From contig NZ_JAHCTB010000001.1 in NCBI RefSeq assembly GCF_018476645.1, positions 620,001 through 684,000 of the forward strand: DNA of 64,000 nucleotides. The letters run 5' to 3'. A program made the position numbers and the translations under genes. Origin of the DNA: Aequorivita echinoideorum (GTDB taxonomy: Bacteria > Bacteroidota > Bacteroidia > Flavobacteriales > Flavobacteriaceae). This document shows positions 33,708 through 44,108 of the stretch, one piece after another (position 1 is the first letter of the stretch; every line of letters starts with the position of its first letter). The notes beneath the pieces were generated by a model. That model worked only from the letters and a program-made list of their open reading frames with translations. It was not told where the DNA came from and did no database searches.

Positions 33708-35231
33708 ATGGATTTCAGATATAAAAATCTCAGGCTTATAATATTTATTTGTCTATCATTTCTTTCTTGTAAAAAAAATGAGGCCGAACCAGAATTAGAC
33801 AATACCGCCATAATCCCATCAAAAGATTCAATACCCGAATTAAACAATAAATTCACCCAAGTAACTAATCTCGAAAAACTTGATCTTGAAGCGGACTATA
33901 AAATTGAAATAAAAAAAGAACAAACAAAATTTTTCTTTGAGAGTGATAATATTGAAATGATCAAAAAGGTGCAGTTGGATGAAAATGGAGTGGTTTCTCA
34001 ACCCGATGGAAGTTATTTTCCAACGGCGATTGCCCAAATGGGAATGCGCGCTATTAACAAGTATCACAATACAGGTTCTGAAGAAGCAAAGCAAATTTTG
34101 TTAAACCAGGCAAAATGGGCAAAAGATAATTTTGAAGATCACGGTAATTATGGCTTTTGGGTTTTTACCCAACCACAGCCAGCTTACCATATCAATAAAC
34201 CGTGGACTTCTGCAATGGGTCAGGGAGAAATGTTGAGTCTTTGTCTTGCAGGATATGAAATTACAAAAGATAAGGTATATTTAGAAATAATAGAAAAAGG
34301 ACTTAAAGGCTTTTTAATTCCCATAGAAAAGGGCGGTTTTCTTAGGAATTGGGATACCGACGAGGCTTGGTTTGAGGAATATGCTACACCAAGACCTTCA
34401 CGCGTACTCAATGGGGCTGTTTTTGGACTTGCCGGTGTATATCAAGTTTACGAAGCATCTGGGAGTCAGCTAGCATTACAAATATTCAATGCTGGGGTCA
34501 GGACTATAAAGAACCATCTGCATAGCTATGATGCAGGTTATACTTCCCGCTATAACCTTGCAGACTGGAAAAATGAGGTTGTAAAAGAATACTATCACGA
34601 AATACACATTTTACAATTGTTGTGGCTCTATAAAATAACCCAAGATCCCATTTTTAAAAATTATGCAAAAATCTTTTTAGAAAATGATAAAGGAGATTTT
34701 TTCCCCAAAATGAATGGATATAGATTAAAGTCTAAAATTGATACTATTATTTCAAGTAACTGTATTGATTGTGAACAACACGGACCTAATAATTTGACTG
34801 ATGAGTTATGGGCGTATGGAAATTTTTGGAGTTCCTATCAAAACTCAGAACTTATAATTGATTTTGGAGATGTAAAAGAAGAGTTTTATGCCATTTCCCT
34901 TTTCCATGTAAATAAAGTGAGTTCGGAAATAGATTTCGATTTATATGCTCTCAATGAAAATACAGAAAAATGGGATTTGAAACAGCGCTTTTTAACGAAG
35001 GAAATTAAGGACAGAGTTGCTGGATATAACATTACATCAAACTATGAAACGTTTATTGAGCATTACAAAATTTTTGAAAGTATAAAAACTTCAAAAATTA
35101 AATTGGTTTTTCATACAGATTCAGCACACGTTATCGCACTTAGGGAAATTAATTTTTTGTATGATAGGGAAAAGGATATTGAATATATTTTAGAAACAGT
35201 AGATAAAAAACTGTTAAGTATTTACGAATAG
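33708..35231 (+). CDS. D-glucuronyl C5-epimerase-like lipoprotein
   Basis: 507 residues with a lipoprotein signal (MDFRYKNLRLIIFICLSFLSC, Cys21). The middle (about 110-320) resembles the C-terminal (alpha/alpha)6-like domain of heparosan GlcA C5-epimerase: the NKPWTSAMGQGEMLSLCLAGY block, GGFLRNWDTDEAWFEEYATPRPSRVLNGAVFGLAGVYQVYEAS, and YDAGYTSRYNLADW with a later YYHEIHILQLLWLYKIT. The last 130 residues look like a beta-sandwich carbohydrate-binding module. Such enzymes turn GlcA into IdoA within a finished chain. Located between the Wzx/GT genes and a Wzy-like gene, it should act on the polymer outside the inner membrane. No search was run. Confidence 0.7.
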   Translation: MDFRYKNLRLIIFICLSFLSCKKNEAEPELDNTAIIPSKDSIPELNNKFTQVTNLEKLDLEADYKIEIKKEQTKFFFESDNIEMIKKVQLDENGVVSQPDGSYFPTAIAQMGMRAINKYHNTGSEEAKQILLNQAKWAKDNFEDHGNYGFWVFTQPQPAYHINKPWTSAMGQGEMLSLCLAGYEITKDKVYLEIIEKGLKGFLIPIEKGGFLRNWDTDEAWFEEYATPRPSRVLNGAVFGLAGVYQVYEASGSQLALQIFNAGVRTIKNHLHSYDAGYTSRYNLADWKNEVVKEYYHEIHILQLLWLYKITQDPIFKNYAKIFLENDKGDFFPKMNGYRLKSKIDTIISSNCIDCEQHGPNNLTDELWAYGNFWSSYQNSELIIDFGDVKEEFYAISLFHVNKVSSEIDFDLYALNENTEKWDLKQRFLTKEIKDRVAGYNITSNYETFIEHYKIFESIKTSKIKLVFHTDSAHVIALREINFLYDREKDIEYILETVDKKLLSIYE

Positions 35232-35305
35232 AGTTTTATATTGCTTTTAAATAAAATTAAATTTTGTGAAATAAACAAAAGATGTATAAAAGATAGCAGT
35301 AAATT

Positions 35306-36556
35306 ATGTTTACAATAAAACATCTCGACAGTTTAATAATAATTTTAATGTTTGGGCTTATTCCCGTTGATACCCTGCATGGATTTGTTCTTCAAAAGGG
35401 CATCGTTTTACCTATAAGCATTGGGCAGTTCTATAAACTAATTGTAATTTTAATTTTGATTTTCCGGTTTTTATTAAGGCCAAAAGCGCTATTCGTTTCT
35501 GTTTTTTTCTTTGCATTGCTCATTTTGCCCACGTTGTATCAAATCATTAAACAAAGTGATGTATCTTTTTTTTTTACAGATGTTATAAAAATTTCAAAAT
35601 ACCTTACACCGCTATTTGCATTTTTGTTTTTTGTGGATTATTTAAAAAGGGAAGGGCAGAGAGGTATAGACATTGCTTTAAAGCTTGTTAAGTTTTCCTA
35701 CATTGTGCTAATTGGTAATGTTTTCCTTAAATATGTAGGATTGGGATACCCAATGTATGAATATGGAAATATAGGCAGCAAAGGCTACATATATGCTGGA
35801 AATGAAATTTCAGCACTTTTGGTAATTTTAAGTGCAATCATAGCTTTTGAGTTATGGAGGAAAGGAGAAAAGCTAAAGTATTTTTTATTTTGGGCACTTA
35901 CTTTTTTTGCCGGTTTGACAATTGGCTCAAAAACTGGATCTTTTGGAGTTCTGTTAATTTTTCTATTAATTCCGTTGAAAAGACCTTCATTTAAATTGAA
36001 TTTCAAAAGGGTTTTTTTCTTCGTAATATCCTTGTTTGCGCTAATTCCCGCAGCAATATATTTTGCTTGGGTTTTTATAAGAGATACAGATTTATTTATA
36101 AGGTTACAGTATTTTTATGGTAAGAAAGATTTTTTAACATTCTTACTTTCAAACCGGAATGTATTTTTTAAACACGCATATGATAATTACTTACAGCATT
36201 ATAACTTTATTGAAAAAATAATTGGTATTGGGCAAGCCAATTATGAGCTTTTAAATAATGGTGAAATTGTGGAAATTGATATGGCGGATATCCTATTTTC
36301 TTTGGGAATAATGGGATTAATTTATTTAGCTCTGGTAAATACATATTTAGTAATACAGGCCATTCGCTTTTCCAAAAATAATAGATTTATATATTCAAAA
36401 TTCGTTTTGTTAATGATATTAGCTCTATTCGGAATATCTGCTACTGCAGGACACGTTTATAGTTCTGGAATGATAGCTGTTTTTATGGGACTTCTTTTTT
36501 CATTAATGTATTTTAAAAAATCTGAAAACTTAGGAATTGAAAATATTATGAAATGA
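35306..36556 (+). CDS. O-antigen polymerase-like membrane protein (Wzy candidate 1)
   Basis: 416 residues with about ten or more hydrophobic segments. A long loop with a GTGS-like GSKTGSFGVLL segment and a periplasmic-type loop (about 260-320) containing IGIGQANYELLN fits the Wzy/O-antigen ligase superfamily, where a large extracytoplasmic loop is catalytic. It polymerises lipid-linked repeats or ligates chains; the two cannot be told apart by eye. It overlaps the following glycosyltransferase by 4 bases (ATGA). Confidence 0.7.
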   Translation: MFTIKHLDSLIIILMFGLIPVDTLHGFVLQKGIVLPISIGQFYKLIVILILIFRFLLRPKALFVSVFFFALLILPTLYQIIKQSDVSFFFTDVIKISKYLTPLFAFLFFVDYLKREGQRGIDIALKLVKFSYIVLIGNVFLKYVGLGYPMYEYGNIGSKGYIYAGNEISALLVILSAIIAFELWRKGEKLKYFLFWALTFFAGLTIGSKTGSFGVLLIFLLIPLKRPSFKLNFKRVFFFVISLFALIPAAIYFAWVFIRDTDLFIRLQYFYGKKDFLTFLLSNRNVFFKHAYDNYLQHYNFIEKIIGIGQANYELLNNGEIVEIDMADILFSLGIMGLIYLALVNTYLVIQAIRFSKNNRFIYSKFVLLMILALFGISATAGHVYSSGMIAVFMGLLFSLMYFKKSENLGIENIMK

Positions 36557-37635
36557 AAATATTTTTAATCTCAAATATGTTTCCTTCACAAAAAGATCCA
36601 CTTTTTGGGGTTTTTGTGAAAAACTTTAAAACCCATTTAGAAGGAAGAGATGTGGTATTTTCCGCAGTTTCTGTTATAAATGGAAAACGATCAAACAAGG
36701 TCAGAAAGTTAATTTCCTATTCCAAATATTATCTTTCCATATCAAAAAATTATTTAATCAAAGAGTTCGATTTGCTTTATGTTCATTTTTTAAGTCACAA
36801 CGCTCCCATACTCACGCTACTACTGTTTTTCTTTGGGAAGAAAAAACCCTTGGTAGTAAATGTTCATGGGGACGATATTATAAAATCGAAAGGAAAAAAA
36901 ATAGATAAACTTAATAAATTTGTATTGAAAAAAACAGATTTGATTGTAGTTCCGTCTTCATATTTTCAAAATATAATGCTGTCAAACTACCCATTTTTAA
37001 ATGCTCAAAAAATTTTTACATCACCCTCAGGCGGTATTGACGGCAACAAATTCTATAACATTCCTAGACCTGAAAATACAGTACCTATATTTGGAATGAT
37101 TTCCCGAATAGATGCTGGAAAAGGCTGGGACGATTTTTTAAAAGCCTTACACATTTTAAAACTAAAAGGCATAAACTTCAAGGCTATAATTGCTGGGCAG
37201 GGACTCGAGGAGAACAAAATGCAGCAACTAATAGCTGATTTAGACCTAACAGATAATGTTAATTTTCTCGGGCTGGTAAAACAAGATCAATTGGTCAATC
37301 TTTACAACCAAATGGACATAATGGTTTTTCCAACAAGAAGAGAGGCAGAAAGTCTTGGATTAGTTGGTTTAGAAGCAATGAGCTGTAAAACTCCAGTTAT
37401 AGGGAGCAATATTGCAGGACTTAAAACCTATATTGATAACACTAAAAATGGATTGTTATTTGAGCCTGGAAATACGCAAGAACTGGCAAAAAGTATAGAA
37501 AAGTATTTGAATTTTTCAAAAGAAGAGAAAAACGAATTGCGGGAAGCAGCATTTAAAACCGCACAAAAATATGAGGCAAACTACGTAATAGCGCAGTTAA
37601 ATGCTAAATTAGAGCAATTATGTACCAAAAACTGA
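36553..37635 (+). CDS. Family 4 glycosyltransferase
   Basis: 360 residues, GT-B fold. The N-terminal domain has [19 protein letters not shown] and [13 protein letters not shown]. The C-terminal domain holds the [19 protein letters not shown] nucleotide-sugar region and [30 protein letters not shown], the E-x7-E motif of GT4 enzymes. It is a retaining transferase adding one sugar to the repeat unit. It starts 4 bases inside the preceding polymerase gene and overlaps the acyltransferase gene by 16 bases. Confidence 0.92.
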   Translation: MKIFLISNMFPSQKDPLFGVFVKNFKTHLEGRDVVFSAVSVINGKRSNKVRKLISYSKYYLSISKNYLIKEFDLLYVHFLSHNAPILTLLLFFFGKKKPLVVNVHGDDIIKSKGKKIDKLNKFVLKKTDLIVVPSSYFQNIMLSNYPFLNAQKIFTSPSGGIDGNKFYNIPRPENTVPIFGMISRIDAGKGWDDFLKALHILKLKGINFKAIIAGQGLEENKMQQLIADLDLTDNVNFLGLVKQDQLVNLYNQMDIMVFPTRREAESLGLVGLEAMSCKTPVIGSNIAGLKTYIDNTKNGLLFEPGNTQELAKSIEKYLNFSKEEKNELREAAFKTAQKYEANYVIAQLNAKLEQLCTKN

Positions 37636-38135
37636 AACTCGCAATTTATTACACCATTTTTTACAATCTGCCACATTCCAGATTTTTGTCATTTTCAAAT
37701 ACTTTAAGGGTTTGGTACGTTTCAAAGGTGCTAAAATTAATGCCTTACAGCAAACTAAGTAAGATTGAGCACAATGTTTACCTTTCAACCGGAAAGAATA
37801 TAAAAATGGGGCACAATTGCAGGATTAATGAAAATGTTTTTATTCAAGGAGCATATATTGGCAATAATGTTCTTATTGCGCCAAATGTTTCCATTTTAAG
37901 CGTTTCCCATAACCACGAAAATATAGAGATTCCTATTGTTGATCAAGGCGATACGCTACCCAATCCGCCTACTATAAAGGACAATGTTTGGCTGGGCAGA
38001 AACGTTGTGGTAATGCCGGGAATTGTTATAGGCGAAGGCGCGATTGTGGGAGCAGGAGCCGTTGTTACCAAAAATGTTGACCCCTATATCATAGTTGGGG
38101 GCGTTCCCGCAAAATTTATAAAAAACAGAAAATAA
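37620..38135 (+). CDS. Left-handed beta-helix (hexapeptide) O-acyltransferase
   Basis: 171 residues. An N-terminal helical extension (residues 1-60) is followed by hexapeptide repeats ([22 protein letters not shown], then [35 protein letters not shown]) and the typical [17 protein letters not shown] end. The SVSHNHEN segment carries the catalytic His of the acetyltransferase family (as in LacA/NodL relatives). It probably O-acetylates a sugar of the glycan. Confidence 0.9.
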   Translation: MYQKLKLAIYYTIFYNLPHSRFLSFSNTLRVWYVSKVLKLMPYSKLSKIEHNVYLSTGKNIKMGHNCRINENVFIQGAYIGNNVLIAPNVSILSVSHNHENIEIPIVDQGDTLPNPPTIKDNVWLGRNVVVMPGIVIGEGAIVGAGAVVTKNVDPYIIVGGVPAKFIKNRK

Positions 38136-38153
38136 TAGTCATTGGAAAATATT

Positions 38154-39440
38154 ATGAATGCCAAAATAATGAAGTTTCTTAACGCAACAGCTTTTTTGAT
38201 GGCATTTTTTCTTCCTTTAAAAATTGAGGCAAGCAATTTTTTTTTAATACTATTCTTCCTTGGGTCGGCATATTATCTATTTATCAAGAAACAATGGGTT
38301 TTGAGGGATCCAAAAACATTATTGTTTACAACCCTGCCAATTTTTTTGCTCAATTGCATTGGCCTATTCTATTCATCGCCCGCTTTTGAAGGCACAAAAA
38401 TACTTGGCCGGAATATAGCTTTTTTACTCTGCCCTTTGCTGCTTTTTTTTTATGCTGCCCCCACTTTAAAGGGTTTCAAAAAAAATCTTTTCAATGGATT
38501 GGTTGTTGGTTGTGTAACCTCTTTGGTAATCCTTTTAACCAACAATTTCCTCAATTATTTTGCTACACGGCCACTGTTGAGGTTTGATGATGAAATTTTC
38601 AATTACTATTATACATATTATTATTTCACACATTTATTTGAAATTCACCCAACGTATTTGGGCGCTTACGTAGTTTTGGCAATTGGGATTTTATTCGAAA
38701 AAATTTTCAGTCCGCAAAAAAGAAAGCTCCTGTTTTTTTTGGGAGTTTTGATACTTTCAATAGGAATTGTTTTTATCAATTCCCGGATAATCTTTCTTTT
38801 ATATACGTCTCTTTTAACTTTCTTTATTTTGAAAGCGATACTTCTTTTTTATAGAAGAAAAAAAATGCGCTACTTAATTATGACTATTGGAGCTTGTGTA
38901 ATAATTTCAGTTTTCACCGTTTTTGCGCTTTCCAATACATTTATTATATCAAGAATTACCGATGAATTAAGTTGGGAACTTACGGACCAAGTAGGTACCG
39001 CTTATAATGAAAAGGTTGATTCAGATTCCCGAATAGCCAGATGGAAGTCAGGCTTGGAAGCTTTTAATGAAAAACCTGTTTTCGGTTATGGAACCCATTC
39101 AGAAAAGGACCTTCTTGCGCGTTATTATAAAAAAAACGGATTGCTTACGGCTTTAAAAAACCGTTACGACTCTCACAACATTTATCTGTCTTTTGCACTG
39201 GAATTTGGGATGTTTGGCTTGTTGATATTGCTTTTCTATCTGTTTTCAAATTTATTTTTTGCGTTAAAAAGCAAAAATTTTATTTATTTCCTATTGTTTT
39301 CGATGGTTGTGACCATATGTTGTTTTGAAAGCTATTTAAAAAACAACGCCGCAATAACATTTGTGGCAATGTTTGGTACGGTTCTATTTTTTTTAAATTT
39401 TGAGGCATTTTTAAATAAACCCCAAGATGAATCTCGCTAA
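38154..39440 (+). CDS. O-antigen ligase-like membrane protein (Wzy/WaaL candidate 2)
   Basis: About 428 residues from ATG 38154 (a TTG is 4 codons earlier). It has about ten hydrophobic helices. A long extracytoplasmic loop (about 280-345) contains DSRIARWKSGLEAFNEKPVFGYGTHSEKDLL and the NRYDSHNIYLSFALEFG segment, matching the Wzy_C/WaaL motif in which R and H residues of the loop are essential. It may ligate glycan or polymerise repeats. It overlaps the next gene by 14 bases. Confidence 0.82.
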   Translation: MNAKIMKFLNATAFLMAFFLPLKIEASNFFLILFFLGSAYYLFIKKQWVLRDPKTLLFTTLPIFLLNCIGLFYSSPAFEGTKILGRNIAFLLCPLLLFFYAAPTLKGFKKNLFNGLVVGCVTSLVILLTNNFLNYFATRPLLRFDDEIFNYYYTYYYFTHLFEIHPTYLGAYVVLAIGILFEKIFSPQKRKLLFFLGVLILSIGIVFINSRIIFLLYTSLLTFFILKAILLFYRRKKMRYLIMTIGACVIISVFTVFALSNTFIISRITDELSWELTDQVGTAYNEKVDSDSRIARWKSGLEAFNEKPVFGYGTHSEKDLLARYYKKNGLLTALKNRYDSHNIYLSFALEFGMFGLLILLFYLFSNLFFALKSKNFIYFLLFSMVVTICCFESYLKNNAAITFVAMFGTVLFFLNFEAFLNKPQDESR

Positions 39441-40608
39441 AACAAAAAAAATTATCCAGCAGTATTTGACAGCCTTATTGCTATTAGTGTTTTTCGTTTC
39501 AGAAGCGTTCAGCAAATACTTTATTTATTTTGATGGTGGCAAATCGGATATTCCAAGAATGATTAAAACAGCTGTTTTTGTTTTTTTGGGTGTGGCGCTT
39601 TTAAAAAACACTAAAATTATACTGTACACAGTTGTGCTTTTTGTTTCCTTTTCAATTGGGCAATTTTTTTTGAACAATGGATTTCAAACTGAGATTTTAG
39701 TATCCTTCAGCAAATACTTGTTCCCAGTTTTTCTTTTTGCCTATTTCAGCAAATACAGCGTTTCCAGGGCCGGAGTTCAGTTTCTTTTCAAAACATTTGA
39801 GCACATACTAGTTTTTAATGGTATTCTAATATTTTTAGGGCTTTTGTTTGAAATATATTTTTTCAAATCATACGTGGGCGCAAGGTTTGGCTATAACGGC
39901 ATATTTATTAATACCTCCACCAGCTCCTATATTTATGCCATTGCCATATTTTATTTTTTACTGAAATACAAAGACCAGTTTTTAAAAAACTGGAAGTCAT
40001 TGCTTATCATCATTTGCAGTTTACTTACGGGTACTAAAATTTTATACCTATTCATTCTCGGGGCTTTGATAATGTATGTTTATTCATTTTTAAAAATTAG
40101 CAAACAACAAAGAAATGTCCTTTTTACATTCATCGGGATTATTGCAGTATCGCTTCTCTATTTTTTCTTTTTTCATTGGGGAAAATTCAATGATATTAGA
40201 ACTGAAAAAGGCATTGTTTCTTCAATACTTTCTTTCCGTGATGAATTACTTATTAACAATACAATCCCTTTCATAACAAACAATTGGCAATGGCCAAACT
40301 ATTTGTTCGGTGGAATTTCAGATTTGGCAACACGCTCCCAATTGGGCTTTATAGATATTTTTTTATTTTGGGGTATTCTTGGTGGTTTGCTTTATCTATT
40401 TGTTTATTGTAAAGCTTTCATCCCCAAATCAATGGTTAAAAATGGATACATAATTGTTATTGTCCTCGGAGTTATGGTATTTTTGGCCGGAAATTTTTTC
40501 GAAAATGCTTCCGTGGCAATCTATCTCCTCATTTTAAAAGAAATTTTGACAGAACGCCCGCCGTATTGCAATAATATCCAACTGAATGAACAGAATCAAA
40601 ATCCTTAA
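39427..40608 (+). CDS. Polytopic membrane protein, polysaccharide polymerase-like (candidate 3)
   Basis: 393 residues with about ten hydrophobic segments and a central large loop (FHWGKFNDIRTEKGIVSSILSFRDELLI, about 240-270). I do not recognise a strong family motif; topology, size and position suggest a Wzy-type polymerase. It lies between an O-antigen ligase-like gene and a WecG/TagA-type transferase, overlapping both. Confidence 0.6.
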   Translation: MNLAKTKKIIQQYLTALLLLVFFVSEAFSKYFIYFDGGKSDIPRMIKTAVFVFLGVALLKNTKIILYTVVLFVSFSIGQFFLNNGFQTEILVSFSKYLFPVFLFAYFSKYSVSRAGVQFLFKTFEHILVFNGILIFLGLLFEIYFFKSYVGARFGYNGIFINTSTSSYIYAIAIFYFLLKYKDQFLKNWKSLLIIICSLLTGTKILYLFILGALIMYVYSFLKISKQQRNVLFTFIGIIAVSLLYFFFFHWGKFNDIRTEKGIVSSILSFRDELLINNTIPFITNNWQWPNYLFGGISDLATRSQLGFIDIFLFWGILGGLLYLFVYCKAFIPKSMVKNGYIIVIVLGVMVFLAGNFFENASVAIYLLILKEILTERPPYCNNIQLNEQNQNP

Positions 40609-41326
40609 CACCACCATAGACAATCTCTCCATGGCCGAGACCCTTGCGCTGGTAGAGGAAAAGATTTCTAAGAAGGAACAATTGCACCACGTTGTGGTTA
40701 ATGCCGGGAAAGTGGTCTCCATGCAGAAGGATATGCAGCTTAGGGAAAGCGTGAACCAAAGCCACATCATAAATGCAGATGGGCAGGCCGTAGTTTGGGC
40801 ATCAAAATTTCTGAAACAACCCCTAAAGGAACGGGTTGCAGGCATCGACCTAATGGCAAATCTTGTGGAAATGGCTCATAGGCACAAAAACAAAATATTT
40901 CTTTTTGGCGCTACGGAAGATGTTGTTAAGTCTGTTGCCGAAAAGTATGCATCCCATTACTCACCAGAACTTATCGCAGGGTACAGAAACGGCTATTTTT
41001 CAGCTTCCGATGAAGAGGAAATAGCAAAACAAATTGCCAATAGCGGAACGCAGATGCTTTTCGTAGCCATTTCTTCCCCTATAAAAGAGAATTTTCTTTA
41101 CCGCCATCGCGATATTCTCAAAAACGTAAACCTTATTATGGGTGTTGGCGGTAGTTTTGATGTTGTTGCGGGAAAAACAAAACGCGCTCCAAAATGGATG
41201 CAAGATGCTGGACTGGAGTGGTTTTACCGTTTTCTTCAGGAACCACGGCGCATGTGGAAGCGTTATCTGGTTGGGAATTCCAAATTCGTCTGGCTCGTGC
41301 TCAGGGAGCGTTTCAGAAAAAAATAA
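40586..41326 (+). CDS. WecG/TagA/CpsF-type (GT26) glycosyltransferase
   Basis: 246 residues. The GT26 family transfers UDP-ManNAc(A) or similar sugars to a lipid-linked acceptor. Diagnostic text includes VVNAGKVVSMQKDMQLRESVNQSHIINADGQAVVWASKF, RVAGIDLM, KIFLFGATEDVVKSVAEKYA, and KRAPKWMQDAGLEWFYRFLQEPRRMWKRYL near the C-terminus. A link to ManNAcA is plausible because wecB/wecC lie in the same locus. The start ATG lies 23 bases inside the preceding gene. Confidence 0.93.
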   Translation: MNRIKILNTTIDNLSMAETLALVEEKISKKEQLHHVVVNAGKVVSMQKDMQLRESVNQSHIINADGQAVVWASKFLKQPLKERVAGIDLMANLVEMAHRHKNKIFLFGATEDVVKSVAEKYASHYSPELIAGYRNGYFSASDEEEIAKQIANSGTQMLFVAISSPIKENFLYRHRDILKNVNLIMGVGGSFDVVAGKTKRAPKWMQDAGLEWFYRFLQEPRRMWKRYLVGNSKFVWLVLRERFRKK

Positions 41327-41488
41327 GCTGACTACATAAACTTAGGATTCACCTACACATACTCCCCAGATAAAGTATAGATGATGTATGGATAATGTAT
41401 GGGTTCTCTGTAATTAGGTTGCGGTATTAATTTTTTATTAGTGATATAGTTTTTATCTTCCCCTAAAATTTAAAGCGCACCATTATTT

Positions 41489-42709
41489 ATGAGGATTCTT
41501 TTGGCAGCCATTTATCCGTATGCGTTTTTATTGCTCTATTTCATTATTCCGTTTGACGATCACGGACGCATTTTTCCAAACATTCTTTTGGCGTTATTGG
41601 TAGTTGCCTTTCCATTTATAGTTAAGAAAAACGATTTCAAAAAGTTAAAATCTTGGTCCGTAGCCATTCTTTTTCTTCTTTGTGCCTATCTATTGATTAA
41701 TTCCACGCTTGCGGGTAGAATAGATTCAGATTTTAAAATCATCAGTAAGGTCCTGCTTTCCTTCGGTTTGGTCATTCTCTACATTCCCATTGCAGATGTC
41801 AGGAAACTAAACAGCGCCATTATATTTTCATCCTTGGTTGCCATTATCTATTCCGTTTACAATTTTGTTTTGATCACGCACGAAACGGGTAGTTTCGCGC
41901 TGGGTGAATCGCCACAGGTGGTGGAGTCATTGTTGGTTGATAGGTTGTATTTGGGCTTGCTGAGCACCTTCAGTATATTGATTTCTTTTCTGGCAATTAA
42001 GAAAAAATTTCACCCCAACAACAATTATTATTTGGCGAACATTATAATCAATCTGGTTTTTATAATTCTTATCGCATCAAAAATTTCTATCATAGTATTA
42101 ACTGTTTTATTTTTGATTCGCCAATTTTACGGAAAGAAAAAAGTCTGGAAAATGGTCGCAGCATCCTTAGCCCTCGCAGCCCTAGTGGGTTTTTTTGGGG
42201 TTATGAAATATGAAAAACAAGCTTTCAATAAATTGAAACCCGGTGAAGGAGCCCCTAATTTCATAGAAAATTCCATAACCTGGGAAATAAGAACGGTAGT
42301 ATGGCAATGCGCCGAAGAAATAATCAGAAACGAAGGCTTTACCTTAACAGGTGCAGGTTTTTACGAAACAAAAGACAAACTGGTAAGCTGTTATGACACC
42401 CAAATCATTGATAAAGCAACCGAACAAAAGTTCATCAGCCAGCGCTACAATACGCACAGCCAATTCATAGATTTTTATCTTAGCGCCGGTTTCATCGCAT
42501 TTTTTCTATTTGTTTTATTCATTATTCTGAATTTCATTCAAGTACATAACTACTTTTTGCCCACTGCAATGCTCGCCATTTTGGTTATGTATTGTTCGGT
42601 GGAAAATGTTTTTCAAAGGCAAATTGGGGCATATTATATGGGTTTCATTTTAATTGTACTTGCCACAAGCATAACAGCGGGGACAAACAACGAAATAAAA
42701 AAAAGCTAA
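41489..42709 (+). CDS. O-antigen ligase-like membrane protein (Wzy/WaaL candidate 4)
   Basis: 406 residues, about ten membrane helices. The extracytoplasmic loop (about 255-325) has ENSITWEIRTVVWQCAEEIIRNEGFTLTGAGFYETKDKL and FISQRYNTHSQFIDFYLSAGF, the Wzy_C-type loop with a conserved His. It is separated from the preceding gene by 162 bases with no clear promoter, which may mark a sub-operon boundary. The base use here is less A/T-rich than in the 31-40 kb part. Confidence 0.82.
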   Translation: MRILLAAIYPYAFLLLYFIIPFDDHGRIFPNILLALLVVAFPFIVKKNDFKKLKSWSVAILFLLCAYLLINSTLAGRIDSDFKIISKVLLSFGLVILYIPIADVRKLNSAIIFSSLVAIIYSVYNFVLITHETGSFALGESPQVVESLLVDRLYLGLLSTFSILISFLAIKKKFHPNNNYYLANIIINLVFIILIASKISIIVLTVLFLIRQFYGKKKVWKMVAASLALAALVGFFGVMKYEKQAFNKLKPGEGAPNFIENSITWEIRTVVWQCAEEIIRNEGFTLTGAGFYETKDKLVSCYDTQIIDKATEQKFISQRYNTHSQFIDFYLSAGFIAFFLFVLFIILNFIQVHNYFLPTAMLAILVMYCSVENVFQRQIGAYYMGFILIVLATSITAGTNNEIKKS

Positions 42710-42726
42710 AAGAAAATTGCAAATTG

Positions 42727-42734
42727 TACTTTTG
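42727..42734 (+). promoter_or_regulatory. -7 box for ugd
   Basis: TACTTTTG (TAnnTTTG), 60 bases upstream of the ugd start. No clear TTG at the correct spacing was found. Confidence 0.5.
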
Positions 42735-42794
42735 CCCAATTAAATTAAATCTGAAACACTTTTTGTAAAGACTCTAAGTGAAGCAAAACAACAA

Positions 42795-44108
42795 ATGAAA
42801 ATAGCAGTAATAGGAACAGGTTACGTAGGTCTCGTTACCGGTACGTGCCTCGCCGAAACGGGAAACGAAGTTATTTGCGTGGACATTGACGCCGCAAAGG
42901 TTGAAAAAATGCGCAATGGCGAAGTGCCCATCTACGAACCGCACCTCGATGTTCTTTTTGAACGCAATATAAATGCCAAGCGGCTCTCCTTTACCACATC
43001 TTTGGAAGAGGGATTGAACCACGGTGAAATTATTTTTCTTGCGCTTCCCACGCCGGAAGATGAAGATGGATCCGCAGATCTTTCCTATGTTTTAAATGTT
43101 TCTGAAGAAATCGGGAAACTCATAAAAGAGTACAAAGTGATTGTTGACAAAAGCACAGTGCCCGTGGGTACTGCTGAAAAAGTGCAGCAAATAATCGCAA
43201 AAAATGCGCAATGCGATTTTGATGTGGTATCAAATCCAGAATTTCTTCGTGAAGGTTTCGCTGTGGACGATTTTCTGAAACCCGAAAGGATTGTAATCGG
43301 CTCCAGCAGTGAACGCGCCACGGCATTGATGAAAAAACTTTACAACCCATTTGTGCGTTCCGGAAATCCCATAATTATTATGGACGAAAAATCTGCCGAG
43401 CTTACCAAATATGCGGCAAATTCATTTCTCGCCACCAAAATTACTTTTATGAACGAGATTGCCAATTATTGTGAAAAAGTGGGTGCAGATGTAGACATGG
43501 TTCGCGCCGGGATGGGTACGGATAGCCGCATTGGCAAGCGCTTTCTCTTTCCGGGTATCGGTTACGGTGGGTCTTGTTTTCCAAAAGATGTAAAAGCGCT
43601 TCAGAAGGCAGGAAAAAATGAAGGGTATGATTTTAAGATTTTGAATAGTGTAATCGAAATAAACGCTGCCCAAAAAACCGTTTTGCTTCCCAAGATTGAA
43701 TCCTATTTTGAAAATAATTTAAAGGGAAAAACAATCGCAGTTTGGGGGTTGGCCTTCAAACCCGAAACGGACGATATTCGCGAAGCACCATCCATAGATT
43801 TAATGGAAGCCTTGCTTGAAAAAGGAGCGACACTTCAAGTTTTTGATCCTGAAGCGATGCCAAATATTGAAAAACGTTTTGGAGATAAATTGAAATATTC
43901 CAAATCTATGTACGATGCCGTTGAAAATGCCGACGCGCTATTAATCTGTACCGAATGGAGCATTTTCAGAACGCCGGACTTCAAAAAGTTGAAAGATTCA
44001 TTAAGTAGGCAAGTTATTTTTGACGGAAGAAATCTATATAATACCACCGATATTGAAGCAGAAGGATTTTCCTATTTTTCCATAGGAAGACGGGATGTGA
44101 AATTATGA
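42795..44108 (+). CDS. ugd: UDP-glucose 6-dehydrogenase
   Basis: 437 residues. It makes UDP-GlcA from UDP-Glc. Rossmann motif [18 protein letters not shown] (about 7-24), [20 protein letters not shown], and the catalytic Cys in [16 protein letters not shown] (about 258) are present. It has its own promoter, overlaps the next gene (UDP-xylose synthase) by 4 bases, and so supplies both UDP-GlcA and UDP-Xyl for the glycan. Confidence 0.96.
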   Translation: MKIAVIGTGYVGLVTGTCLAETGNEVICVDIDAAKVEKMRNGEVPIYEPHLDVLFERNINAKRLSFTTSLEEGLNHGEIIFLALPTPEDEDGSADLSYVLNVSEEIGKLIKEYKVIVDKSTVPVGTAEKVQQIIAKNAQCDFDVVSNPEFLREGFAVDDFLKPERIVIGSSSERATALMKKLYNPFVRSGNPIIIMDEKSAELTKYAANSFLATKITFMNEIANYCEKVGADVDMVRAGMGTDSRIGKRFLFPGIGYGGSCFPKDVKALQKAGKNEGYDFKILNSVIEINAAQKTVLLPKIESYFENNLKGKTIAVWGLAFKPETDDIREAPSIDLMEALLEKGATLQVFDPEAMPNIEKRFGDKLKYSKSMYDAVENADALLICTEWSIFRTPDFKKLKDSLSRQVIFDGRNLYNTTDIEAEGFSYFSIGRRDVKL

